Source of the DNA: Paraconexibacter algicola
GTDB lineage: Bacteria > Actinomycetota > Thermoleophilia > Solirubrobacterales > Solirubrobacteraceae
Length of the DNA stretch: 64,000 nucleotides
Reading direction: 5' to 3'
Assembly: GCF_003044185.1 (NCBI RefSeq)
Contig: NZ_PYYB01000001.1
Location: forward strand, 1 to 64,000
Both the position numbers and the translations under genes were made by a program. A model generated the notes under the pieces. The model made no database searches. It was not told where the DNA came from and saw only the letters and a list, made by a program, of their open reading frames with translations. Within the stretch, counting starts at the first letter, position 1, and each line of letters starts with the position of its first letter. This document shows, piece by piece, positions 34,830 through 42,595 of this stretch.

Positions 34830-36476
34830 TCAGCGGCTGGTCACGAGCTGGCGGGCCCGGGCGGGCAGGCCGCCGGCGCACTTCGCGGTGGCGAGGAAGG
34901 CGTCCGCGGCGTTCTTGCCGGGGATGCCGCTGATGCCGCCCGTCGGGTGCGTGCCGGCACCCGTGATCCAGAGGCCCGGGACCGGGACGTCGTAGGAGCC
35001 GAAGCCCTGCGCCGGACGCAGCGGGCCGAAGCGCGCCCCCACCGGTTCGACGTGGTAGACGTTGCCGTCCGGCACGTGGAAGCGCTCCTCGAGGTCCGGC
35101 GCGGAGAAGACGCGGCGGCCCATCTCCAGGGAGTCGAGCCCCTCGTAGACCGTCGCGCACTCCGCCAGGACGCGGTCGCCGATCTGGTCGCGGACCGTCT
35201 CCCAGGGCTCGGCCTCCGGGTTGCGGGGCGTGATGCCGGACCAGAGCCAGAACGTGTCCTGCCCGTCGGGCGCCTGCGTCGGGTCGATCGCCGACGGGAT
35301 GATCCCGATGAAGGGGATGACCTCGGGCCAGCGGCGCTGGACGACGCGGTTCCACGCCTCCTTGTGCTCCTCGTAGGTCTGCCAGCTGACGATCGGCTTG
35401 CGGAGATCTAGGCCGTCGCCGCGATGCTGGTCGCGCCACGCCTGGTGGCGGGGCATCGTGAGCTTGCCGGAGACGGCGACGTCAATCTTGAGCGTCGTCG
35501 TCTCGAGGACGTTGGTCGGGATCGCGTTGGCGCGACGCTCCAGGTGGTCGGGCAGCGTGCCCTCGGGGAGCAGCTGCGCGAGCGTGGCCTTGGGGCTGCA
35601 GGAGGCCATGACGTTCGCGGCGCGGAGCTGCTCGCCGCTGTCCAGCTGCACGCCGACGACCGCGCCGCCGTCGACCAGCAGCTCGGTGACGCGGGCGTTC
35701 GTCCGGACCTCGGCGCCGTGGTCCTTCAGGTAGGCGTGGAGCGCGTCGGTCAGGGCGCCGGTGCCGCCGAGGAAGCGGGCGGAGTTCGTGCGGTGGCACA
35801 TGCCGACGTAGATGAGCGCCCAGCCGGTGCCGTCCTGCGTCATCCAGCAGAAGGGCGGCATCGACGCGAGCGCGCCGCGGACGAGCGGGTGGTCGAACCG
35901 CTCCTCGACGATCTCGGCGTGCGAGCTCGTGAAGAAGCTCAGGAGCGGCCAGAGCTCTTTGCGGCGCCGGGCGCCCTTGGGCAGCATGCTGAGCGCCGTC
36001 CTGAAGTCCGGGCGCGTCGGGTGGCCGAGCATGAACGGGATCGCGAGGTCCATCGCGGCGTCGAGGCTGTCGGCGAACTCGCGGTACTTGACCGCGTCCC
36101 GCGGGGAGAAGTGGCGGATCTCCTGCACGGTCTTCGACGCGTCCTGCCAGAACGCGAGCGACGGCCCCTCGGGGTCGAGGTGGACGTGGAACGGGTCGGC
36201 GATGAGCTGCTTGAAGCCGTACTTCGCGAGGTTCAGGTCCTGCTCGATCGACGACGCGCGGAAGAGCGAGGCCTGGATGCCGCCCTCGTTGATGCGGTGC
36301 CCCGGGGCACCGTCGATCACCGGGTTCGTCGAGATCATCCCGCCGACGGTCGGCGATGCCTCGAGCACCGTGACGTCGAGCCCTGCCCGGCGCAGGTACG
36401 CCGCGGCGACCAGCCCGTTGTGGCCGGCGCCGATGACGATGACGTCCCCGGCATCCTGCTTGCTGTTCATGAACAT
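34830..36476 (-). CDS. FAD-dependent NAD(P)-binding oxidoreductase, phytoene desaturase-like
   Basis: The 548-residue protein starts with a Rossmann FAD site (VIVIGAGHNGLVAAAYLRRAG, ~13-33) and a long middle and C-terminal region with PGLWITGAGTHPTGGISGIPGKNAA, the second dinucleotide motif of the CrtI/PYROXD2 group. Members desaturate or oxidise carotenoids and other lipids; the substrate is unknown. ATG 36476 follows GGAGGAGGAG. It heads the operon that continues through the LuxR gene into the ATPase and mce genes. Its promoter carries the shared TTGAAA-type operator described separately, so it is likely induced with the DUF7065-like and membrane-protein genes. Confidence 0.9.
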   Translation of the reverse strand: MFMNSKQDAGDVIVIGAGHNGLVAAAYLRRAGLDVTVLEASPTVGGMISTNPVIDGAPGHRINEGGIQASLFRASSIEQDLNLAKYGFKQLIADPFHVHLDPEGPSLAFWQDASKTVQEIRHFSPRDAVKYREFADSLDAAMDLAIPFMLGHPTRPDFRTALSMLPKGARRRKELWPLLSFFTSSHAEIVEERFDHPLVRGALASMPPFCWMTQDGTGWALIYVGMCHRTNSARFLGGTGALTDALHAYLKDHGAEVRTNARVTELLVDGGAVVGVQLDSGEQLRAANVMASCSPKATLAQLLPEGTLPDHLERRANAIPTNVLETTTLKIDVAVSGKLTMPRHQAWRDQHRGDGLDLRKPIVSWQTYEEHKEAWNRVVQRRWPEVIPFIGIIPSAIDPTQAPDGQDTFWLWSGITPRNPEAEPWETVRDQIGDRVLAECATVYEGLDSLEMGRRVFSAPDLEERFHVPDGNVYHVEPVGARFGPLRPAQGFGSYDVPVPGLWITGAGTHPTGGISGIPGKNAADAFLATAKCAGGLPARARQLVTSR

Positions 36477-36506
36477 CGACCGCTCCTCCTCCGTTGCGTC
36501 CGGGCC

Positions 36507-36536
36507 AGCCTACACAGATTCTGAAAACAATTTCAA
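36507..36536 (-). promoter_or_regulatory. Promoter/operator of the FAD oxidoreductase operon
   Basis: On the minus strand, -35 TTGAAA (36536-36531), an 18-bp spacer and -10 TAGGCT (36512-36507) are seen. The -35 is the left half of the operator TTGAAA-TTG-TTTTCA (36536-36522), an imperfect palindrome. The same layout recurs upstream of 41840 and 42596. Confidence 0.7.
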
Positions 36537-36586
36537 CTCTGTCTGAACGTTCATTCATGGCACGTGTTTTGGCTACGCTCGTCGCG

Positions 36587-37198
36587 GTGGACATGCCCGC
36601 GACACGCACCGACCGCCGCCGCGCCCGCACCCGTCGTCAGCTCGTCGCGGCGGCGCGCGAGCTCATCACCGAACGCGGTGTCGCGGGGCTGCGGATCGCG
36701 GAGCTGACCGACGCCGCCGACGTCGGGCGGGGGAGCTTCTACAACCACTTCGACTCCAAGGAGGACCTCGTCGCCGCGGTCTTCCGGGAGAGCCTCGAGA
36801 CGCTCGCGCACACGATCCTCACCTCGATCCCGGACGACCTCCCGCCGGCGGAACGGGCCGCCATGGCCGACCGGCGGTTCGTGCGCCTGGCCTACGAGGA
36901 CCCGGACTTCGCCCGGCTGCTCGTCCAGCTCCACAACGGCGACGACCTCTTCGCGACGGCGACCCTCCCCTACGCCCGGATGGCCCTCGAACCGGGCATC
37001 GCCAGCGGTGACTTCGACGTGCCCGACGTCGACGTGATGCTCGTCATGCTCGCGTCCAGCTCGATGGGCCTGATCCGCGCGATCCTCGAGGGCCGCGTCC
37101 CGCCGCACGCCGAGCAGGCCCACGCCGAGTCGATCCTGCGGCTCCTGGGCGTGACCGACGACGAGGCCCGGAGGATCAGCCGGCTCCCGCTGGACTGA
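36587..37198 (+). CDS. TetR-family regulator (paralogue of the one at 41914)
   Basis: The protein of ~203 residues has a TetR DNA-binding domain (RRQLVAAARELITERGVAG; recognition part DVGRGSFYNHFDSKEDLV). It is a close paralogue of the regulator at 41914, which has DVALGSFYNYFDTKEDLV and the same YEDPDFA-x-LL-V segment. Divergent from the FAD oxidoreductase across a shared operator. GTG 36587 lies 7 nt after TACGCT (36574-36579), a leaderless signature; ATG 36557 or ATG 36593 are alternatives. It likely represses the shared TTGAAA operators together with its paralogue. Confidence 0.9.
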   Translation: MDMPATRTDRRRARTRRQLVAAARELITERGVAGLRIAELTDAADVGRGSFYNHFDSKEDLVAAVFRESLETLAHTILTSIPDDLPPAERAAMADRRFVRLAYEDPDFARLLVQLHNGDDLFATATLPYARMALEPGIASGDFDVPDVDVMLVMLASSSMGLIRAILEGRVPPHAEQAHAESILRLLGVTDDEARRISRLPLD

Positions 37199-37547
37199 CG
37201 CGGGGCGCCGCCGAGATTTCGTCGGCGTAGGCGATGGATGCAAGCACGGTCGGCTGCGCTTCTGACTTCAACATTTGCCGCAGCAGATCGACGACGCGAT
37301 CGCAGTGCGGACGATCAAAGATCACCCTGTCGTCCCCCGTCTTGCGCGTACCGAGCTGGGCAAGGATGTCGACGCCAAGCTGACGACGAACCGGCTCGGG
37401 ACTCTCACAGAGCGCGACCGCCGCATCGAACGACGGGTCGGTATCGAGGTAGTGGAGGGCCGTGACCTGAGCCCAACGCTCATCGCTGTCCTCTGGCGCA
37501 GCCAGAGCCGCCGAGATGCGCTCATGGATCTCCTCGTCACGGGTCAT
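37176..37547 (-). pseudogene. Truncated HEAT-repeat protein
   Basis: The first ~100 residues (IHERISAALAAPEDSDERWAQ, LCESPEPVRRQLGVDILAQLG, CDRVVDLLRQMLKSEAQPTV) read like the N-terminal HEAT repeats of a common actinobacterial scaffold family. The reading changes after LASIAYADEIS into an unrelated short tail, and the end lies inside the 3' end of the convergent TetR gene (overlap 37176-37198). The family normally continues with more repeats, so the gene looks truncated. ATG 37547 lies 7 nt after TACGAT on the minus strand. A short functional protein cannot be excluded. Confidence 0.5.
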
Positions 37548-37725
37548 CACAGAAATCGTAGATCCATGCCGTGCGACCGTTCAACGCTCAAGCGACGCCA
37601 GACCGGCTACGAGCACCGAGACTGCTCCTACCGCGTGCCTTGCAGCACGTCTCGATTCCGCGAAACTGCGATCCGCGACCTCTCCTCTCGCGTGGGAGCG
37701 CGAGTGGCGGCCGGGCTCGGCGCCC

Positions 37726-38202
37726 CTAGACCACAGGATGGATTCCGGCTCCGCTCTCGTAGAGGTCGCTGCTGATCAGAGTCGGTGGCAGCAGACGATC
37801 GGCGAGTCGTTGCCCGTTGCCCGGTCTGATGAGCAGTCGCCACATTGCGCGACGGATCTCTTTCGGAAGGTCGGTTCGACTTCCAATGGCCACGAGGTGG
37901 CGGTGTGCCGTCCGTCGCTCTGCTTCGTTTGCGACCGGCAGCACGCGCTCGACGGCCAGTAGAACGAACAACGTGGCGTCGTCGCCGGAAGGCGACTCGT
38001 GCTGACGCACCAGGTGCCTAACTCTTGCCCACCGAGCGGATACCGTGGGCTCGGACCCCCTGGAGTTGCAGAGCAACGCCACCTCGGCACTCGGGGAGAG
38101 GCGGGGCTCGGCGACCGGCGGGACTGCGGCGCCGCGCTTCCTCATCGACCTCAACGCACCCTGACCTACGGTGCTTGGCGTACTCGCTTTCCCGTCGTCC
38201 AC
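37726..38202 (-). CDS. Hypothetical protein in atypical patch
   Basis: An open frame of 158 residues with GTG start; no family recognised. It is rich in Arg, with a stretch RHLVRQHESPSGDDATLFVL and a C-terminal KEIRRAMWRLLIRPG, and could be helical. GC content is lower than in flanking genes. It lies in a gene-poor segment between a truncated HEAT gene and the DUF7065-like operon. No ribosome site is clear, and it may be a remnant. Confidence 0.35.
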   Translation of the reverse strand: MDDGKASTPSTVGQGALRSMRKRGAAVPPVAEPRLSPSAEVALLCNSRGSEPTVSARWARVRHLVRQHESPSGDDATLFVLLAVERVLPVANEAERRTAHRHLVAIGSRTDLPKEIRRAMWRLLIRPGNGQRLADRLLPPTLISSDLYESGAGIHPVV

Positions 38203-38658
38203 GACGTGCTCCCTTCATCCGAATCACAGCACAGTCTCACAGAGCCGCGATGACTCTCAGATGTGATGACCGTCGGGTCGCCCAGATCTAGCTGATGACT
38301 CCGCGTAGGCGTCCGCCCAACGCGAGGGCAGCTTCAGCGGTCACCGGATACAGCGTCCACGGCCAGTTCCGCGCGCGATTGGCAGACGGTGCCACGAACG
38401 CGACCTCACTAGTCCTTGCGCGTGGACGCGAGCGCGGGCCTGCAAGCGCGACGCGCTGCCTCCTTCGCGAGTTCCGTACGAAACAGGGCCTGGAGGCCCT
38501 CCTTCGTACGGCGGTCGCGTTGCCGTCGGCCGCCGATTCCGCGCGGGAGCGGCAGTCCGATGCGTCGATCGAGCTCGAGTCTGACCGGTCGGAACTCGTC
38601 TGACCCGACCGTCCACGCTCCTTGGACGGCGACGTTGCAGCACTGCTGCTGCACCTCG
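38203..38658. other. Gene-free stretch with strong hairpin
   Basis: No convincing gene is visible in this 456-bp stretch; the short frames on either strand have no recognisable product. It carries a hairpin at 38474-38511: stem CCGTACGAA paired with TTCGTACGG, and an inner stem AGGGCCT/AGGCCCT with a two-base loop. Base composition is more mixed than in neighbouring coding DNA. The hairpin is about 150 bp past the stop of the minus-strand operon, so it could act as its terminator. Confidence 0.5.
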
Positions 38659-39636
38659 TCAGCCCGCGACTGCCGCCTCGGCGCCGCTGAGACCCTCGGT
38701 CGTGTTCGCCAGCACCGCCGTCGCGACCGGGCCGCTCCCCGCGCGCGGGTTCGTCGACACCTCGAGGTCGCAGAAGCCGCGCGCGCCGTCGATCTCGATC
38801 TCGCAGATCGCGTCGACGCACGCGACGCCGTGGTGCTCGGAGACGGTCGCGCCGTACGGACGGCAGTCGATCTCGACGAGCTGGCCGTCCGGGAGCCAGA
38901 GCTTCGTGGACCCGGAGCGGTAGCTGACGCCGTCCGCCTCCATGCCGACGACCACGTCGACGTCGGTGGCGTGGACGACCTCGCCCTCGCGGACGGCGTA
39001 GCCGAACTGCTTGAGCGAGCCGTCGACGCCGTTCCAGCTGATGAGGCCGAACGACAGTTGCGGCCCGACGGTGCCGGGGACCCAGCGATGGTTCAGCAGC
39101 GTGTCCCAGCGGCGCAGGCCCCAGCTGCGGTCGCGGTGCCCGAGGCCGTCGAGGACGTACTCCCGGCCCCCGAGCACGATCTTCCCCGTGACCCGACCGG
39201 AGCACTCGAAGTGCGACGACGCGAAGTCGTCGACCAGCGTGCCGGCGGTCGGGGGGAAGAAGTCGGTGCGCGGATAGAAGTCGGCGAACCGCAGGTCCAT
39301 CGAGACGTCCTCGTCGTCGGCCTGGAAGTGCAGGTCGCCGTCGAACACGGCGCGGTAGCGGCCGCCGTAGGCGCCGAACCCGTCGTCCCGCAGGTCGGCC
39401 GACTCCAGCGGCGAGGACGCGTTGCGCCGGTACGCCCGGCCGTCCTTGGTGACGAGCCCGAACCACAGCGCGGACACCCCGCCCGCGTGTCCGGGCTCGT
39501 GCCCGATACGCATGTGCCCGCCGATCCCGGACGTCGGACAGTGGAACGTGACGAATGCGCTGTCCTGCCACGACTCGTCGGCCTCGGGAGCCTGCCGGAG
39601 CTCGCCCTCGGGACCGTGCTGCACCGAGCCGCCCAT
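38659..39636 (-). CDS. DUF7064/7065-like (AttH-like) protein
   Basis: The 325-residue protein has beta-rich, lipocalin-like style: GLVTKDGRAYRRNASS, SSHFECSGRVTGKIVLGG and GHRDRSWGLRRW (~175). The RDRSW motif recurs in the 354-residue protein at 40776-41840, so the two are distant paralogues of the same family found in terpene and steroid-degrading actinobacteria. Function is unproven; relatives in the AttH/carotenoid hydratase fold bind hydrophobic ligands. Its ATG overlaps the kinase stop by one base (TGATG), and it is the last gene of the three-gene minus-strand unit. Confidence 0.8.
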   Translation of the reverse strand: MGGSVQHGPEGELRQAPEADESWQDSAFVTFHCPTSGIGGHMRIGHEPGHAGGVSALWFGLVTKDGRAYRRNASSPLESADLRDDGFGAYGGRYRAVFDGDLHFQADDEDVSMDLRFADFYPRTDFFPPTAGTLVDDFASSHFECSGRVTGKIVLGGREYVLDGLGHRDRSWGLRRWDTLLNHRWVPGTVGPQLSFGLISWNGVDGSLKQFGYAVREGEVVHATDVDVVVGMEADGVSYRSGSTKLWLPDGQLVEIDCRPYGATVSEHHGVACVDAICEIEIDGARGFCDLEVSTNPRAGSGPVATAVLANTTEGLSGAEAAVAG

Positions 39637-40748
39637 CAGCGGTTGCCGATGAAGCTCTGCGACTCTCCGCTCGGCGCCTCGAGTCCGAGTAGCTTCGCGA
39701 GCAGCTGGCTGGCCGGGTTGTTGAGCTTCATCGGGGCGTCCGGCGGCAGCAGCCCCGCGCCCACCATGAGGTTGCCGGCACGGTGCATCAGCGACGCGAG
39801 GCGCACCGCGCAGAAGACCTCGAACCAGTGGAGGTCGGGGAGCGAGAAGCCGGTGAGCTCCTCGTACCGCGCGACCGTCTCCTCGCGGGTCGGGAAGCCC
39901 TCGGGCAGCGGCGCGCCGATGCCCTCGGTGTGATGGCGCAGGAGGAAGAGCCACCAGGCGACGTCCAGGGCGGCGGGCGCGACGGCCACCATCTCCCAGT
40001 CGAGCACCGCGGCGACCGACAGGTCGTCGGCGAACATCATGTTGCCGACGCGGGCGTCCCCCCAGTTCAGGACCGTCGGCCCCATGTCGGCCGGACGGTT
40101 GTCCGCCAGCCAGTCGAACCCGGCTTCGACCGTCGGGTTGGCGTCGCCGGCGGCGGCCCACTCGAACGTCTCCCGCCAGAAGGCGAGCTGCCCGTCGATG
40201 CCCGCCTCGCGGTGCGCGGCCAAGGCACCCAGACCGACCGCATCGAGGTCGACCGAGTGGAGCTTGGCCAGCGTCTGGAGAGCGTTCTCGTTCAGCCGCG
40301 CGCGCTCGTCGGCCGACAGCTCCTCGAGCACCCAGCCCGCGGCGGTGAAGGGCGGGTCGTCGCTCGGCACCCGGCCGTCGACGCGCTCCATGACCATGAA
40401 CGGCGCGCCGAGCAGCGACGCGTCGTCCGACCAGAAGAGCATCACCGGCACGGGGACGTCGGTGCCGATCTGCAGGGCGCGCATGACGTCGAACTCGAGG
40501 CCGAAGTCGTAGCGCGGGAAGACGGCCGGGCCGCTCGGCTGGATGCGCGCGACGAGTCGGCGTGAGACCTCCTCCCCGCCCTGCATCCAGGACGCGCTGA
40601 AGAGCACGGTCTCGTTGGACAGGCCGCTGGCCTTGGGGATGTCGATGTCGGTGACGAGGACCTCCTGTGCGCCCGGGACATTGCGGCCGATCGCGATGGC
40701 GAGGCTCTCCGCGGCCTTCGCGGGATCGGTGGTGTTGGACAGTGCCAT
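39636..40748 (-). CDS. Phosphotransferase-family (APH-fold) kinase
   Basis: The 370-residue protein has an aminoglycoside-phosphotransferase fold: ATP-lobe region ASGLSNETVLFSASW (~40), catalytic loop WGDARVGNMMF (~225, Asp base and Asn) and metal motif VLDWEMVAVAPAALDVAWW (~245). The WGDARxGN variant (Trp for His) is typical of the subfamily found next to acyl-CoA dehydrogenases, whose substrates are small hydroxylated metabolites or hydroxyacyl-CoAs. AGGAGAG precedes ATG 40748. It sits between two DUF7064/7065-like genes in one operon, so it likely phosphorylates the same lipid-like substrate. Confidence 0.88.
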   Translation of the reverse strand: MALSNTTDPAKAAESLAIAIGRNVPGAQEVLVTDIDIPKASGLSNETVLFSASWMQGGEEVSRRLVARIQPSGPAVFPRYDFGLEFDVMRALQIGTDVPVPVMLFWSDDASLLGAPFMVMERVDGRVPSDDPPFTAAGWVLEELSADERARLNENALQTLAKLHSVDLDAVGLGALAAHREAGIDGQLAFWRETFEWAAAGDANPTVEAGFDWLADNRPADMGPTVLNWGDARVGNMMFADDLSVAAVLDWEMVAVAPAALDVAWWLFLLRHHTEGIGAPLPEGFPTREETVARYEELTGFSLPDLHWFEVFCAVRLASLMHRAGNLMVGAGLLPPDAPMKLNNPASQLLAKLLGLEAPSGESQSFIGNR

Positions 40749-40775
40749 GGTCTCTCTCCTGCTCTCTCGTACGGG

Positions 40776-41840
40776 TTAGGCCTGCGGCGCGGCGACGCGA
40801 AACCGGTCCTTCATGGCCCGCTGGTAGTCGTCGAACCAGATCTCCTGATAGGTCGCGTGGGCGACCCGTCCGTCCTGCGACTCCCAGCGGAAGACGCTGT
40901 CGTGGAAGGACGCGTTGGGCCACGCGGGGATCGTCGCGGTGGCGATCGCCTCCCCCGTGAACCGGTAGACGTGACCGGTCTCGTCCTCCGCCTCGATCTC
41001 CTGGCGGATCGCCATGAAGATGTCCGGGTCGTACTCCAGGACGTTGCGGCGCACGCGGGTGATCTCGTGGGTCTCGCCGTCGCGGACGACCCACGCGTAG
41101 TGATGGCTCGGCCGGTCGGCGGGCACCTGGTAGACGCCCTCCCAGGCTGGGCCGGTGTCCTGCGCCTCGAAGCTGATCTGGTTGAAGATCAGGTCGGGCC
41201 CGAAGTACATCGGCGACCAGCCGACCGGCGGCACGGGCACCGCGCCCTGGCGCTCGACCCGGATCTGCTTCCACGACCGGTCGCGCGGCGCATGGCAGTC
41301 CACCACGAAGCGCTCGCCCCGCAGGACGAGCTCACCGGTGACGTGCATGACCTGCTCCGAGCCCCCGGGACGCACGTCGCCCTGGCCGTCGAGGCCGTGG
41401 CGGAGCTCCTCCCCCGGCATGACGTGCCCGCGGGCCAGCAGCGGGGTGACCGCGGTCTGCGTGACGTCCAGGGAGGTCGTGCCGTCGTTCGAGGTGTAGG
41501 TGACGCGGGCGACACGGCCCGGCTCGAGGAACTCGATCTGCAGGCCGTTGGCCGTGCGGATGGTGTTCCCGTCGATCTGCGGCCACGGCATCCCGACCTC
41601 GTAGTCGAGGAACTCCATGTCGGTGACGTGGACGTTGTCGGTGCCGCGGAACAGGCAGACGCCCCCGTGCGACAGCGGCACCGCCGGCATGTAGCGGACG
41701 TAGAGGAAGGCGCCGATCTGCGCCTCGGGGATCGAGAAGCCGAAGTAGTGGGTGTGGATCGTGTGGGGATCCCACTGCTCGCCGTCCGCGGGCAGCGGCA
41801 GCAGCAGGTCCGTCTCGGGCGGGTGGACTCCGTGGGCCAT
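40776..41840 (-). CDS. DUF7065/7064-like protein, first of the operon
   Basis: The 354-residue protein, mostly beta, has DPHTIHTHYFGFSIPEAQIG at ~25 and APRDRSWKQIR at ~190. It is a distant paralogue of the last gene of this operon (shared RDRSW, beta pattern). The family is uncharacterised; no signal peptide is present, suggesting a cytoplasmic hydrophobic-ligand-binding or isomerising enzyme. ATG 41840 lies 7 nt after TAGGCT on the minus strand, and the -35 is inside the shared TTGAAA operator. It is divergent from the TetR at 41914. Confidence 0.8.
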   Translation of the reverse strand: MAHGVHPPETDLLLPLPADGEQWDPHTIHTHYFGFSIPEAQIGAFLYVRYMPAVPLSHGGVCLFRGTDNVHVTDMEFLDYEVGMPWPQIDGNTIRTANGLQIEFLEPGRVARVTYTSNDGTTSLDVTQTAVTPLLARGHVMPGEELRHGLDGQGDVRPGGSEQVMHVTGELVLRGERFVVDCHAPRDRSWKQIRVERQGAVPVPPVGWSPMYFGPDLIFNQISFEAQDTGPAWEGVYQVPADRPSHHYAWVVRDGETHEITRVRRNVLEYDPDIFMAIRQEIEAEDETGHVYRFTGEAIATATIPAWPNASFHDSVFRWESQDGRVAHATYQEIWFDDYQRAMKDRFRVAAPQA

Positions 41841-41847
41841 GCGGAAG

Positions 41848-41877
41848 AGCCTAACCAGTTTCTGAAAACTTTTTCAA
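41848..41877 (-). promoter_or_regulatory. Promoter/operator of the DUF7065-kinase operon
   Basis: On the minus strand, -35 TTGAAA (41877-41872), 18-bp spacer, -10 TAGGCT (41853-41848). The operator TTGAAA-AAG-TTTTCA (41877-41863) has the same form as the sites at 36536-36522 and 42559-42573. It sits between the divergent DUF7065-like and TetR genes, so it can serve both. Confidence 0.7.
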
Positions 41878-41913
41878 CTCTTTGCTGCCGCCGCTTCCTG
41901 AAAAGATGCTCAC

Positions 41914-42540
41914 GTGGCGAAGACACCTTCCCGATCCCGCACCTCGCAGGCCGACCGTCGCGAGCGGACGCGCCGGTCGCTGCTCGACGCGGGCCGCCGG
42001 CTGATCGCCGACAAGGGCGTCGCGGGCCTGCGGATCAGCGAGATCACGACGGAGGCCGACGTCGCGCTCGGCTCCTTCTACAACTACTTCGACACCAAGG
42101 AGGACCTCGTCGACGCCGTGGTCGGCGACACGCTGGCGAACGTCGCCACCGCGCTCTCGACGAAGGAGACCGAGGACCAGGACTCCGCGGAGGTCGTCGC
42201 CACCGCGATCCAGCGATTCGTCGCGATCGCCTACGAGGACCCGGACTTCGCGCAGCTCCTCGTCCACCTCAACCACTCGGAGGAGGTCATGCTCGGCTCG
42301 GTCAGCCCGCCCGCGACGGCGGCGGTCGTCGACGGCCTGGAGTCCGGGCGGTTCAAGCTCGAGCCCGAGGCCGTGGACATCGTCGTGACCACGATCCTCG
42401 GTGGCGCGCTCAGCCTGATGCGCGCGATCGTGATGGGCCGGGTCGGCCCCGGGGCCGAGCTCGTCTACGCCGAGCACGCCCTGCGAATGCTCGGCCTCGC
42501 CCCGGCCCGCGCCAGGCAGGTCGTGCAGCGCATCGCCTGA
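41914..42540 (+). CDS. TetR-family regulator (paralogue of the one at 36587)
   Basis: The 208-residue protein has a TetR HTH with RRSLLDAGRRLIADKGVAG and DVALGSFYNYFDTKEDLV. It shares the YEDPDFAQLLV segment and overall length with the regulator at 36587, so the two arose by duplication. GTG 41914 lies 6 nt after AAAGAT (41902-41907). It is flanked by two copies of the TTGAAA operator, upstream in the divergent region and downstream before the membrane-protein gene, which suggests it controls both. Confidence 0.9.
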   Translation: MAKTPSRSRTSQADRRERTRRSLLDAGRRLIADKGVAGLRISEITTEADVALGSFYNYFDTKEDLVDAVVGDTLANVATALSTKETEDQDSAEVVATAIQRFVAIAYEDPDFAQLLVHLNHSEEVMLGSVSPPATAAVVDGLESGRFKLEPEAVDIVVTTILGGALSLMRAIVMGRVGPGAELVYAEHALRMLGLAPARARQVVQRIA

Positions 42541-42558
42541 ACACTCTTTCAAGACTTA

Positions 42559-42588
42559 TTGAAAGAGCTTTCACTTTCGTGGTAGCGT
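42559..42588 (+). promoter_or_regulatory. Promoter/operator of the membrane-protein gene
   Basis: -35 TTGAAA (42559-42564), 18-bp spacer and -10 TAGCGT (42583-42588), then 7 nt to ATG 42596. The operator TTGAAA-GAG-CTTTCA (42559-42573) matches the other two sites. An upstream TTTCA (42547-42551) makes a second, overlapping palindrome with the TGAAA half. Confidence 0.7.
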
Positions 42589-42595
42589 CGCGGCC

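Noticed and set aside
38295-38603. Plus-strand frame of 102 codons and minus-strand frame at 38409-38654
   Set aside because: No recognisable domain or ribosome site. Both run across the hairpin at 38474-38511, so treated as non-coding.
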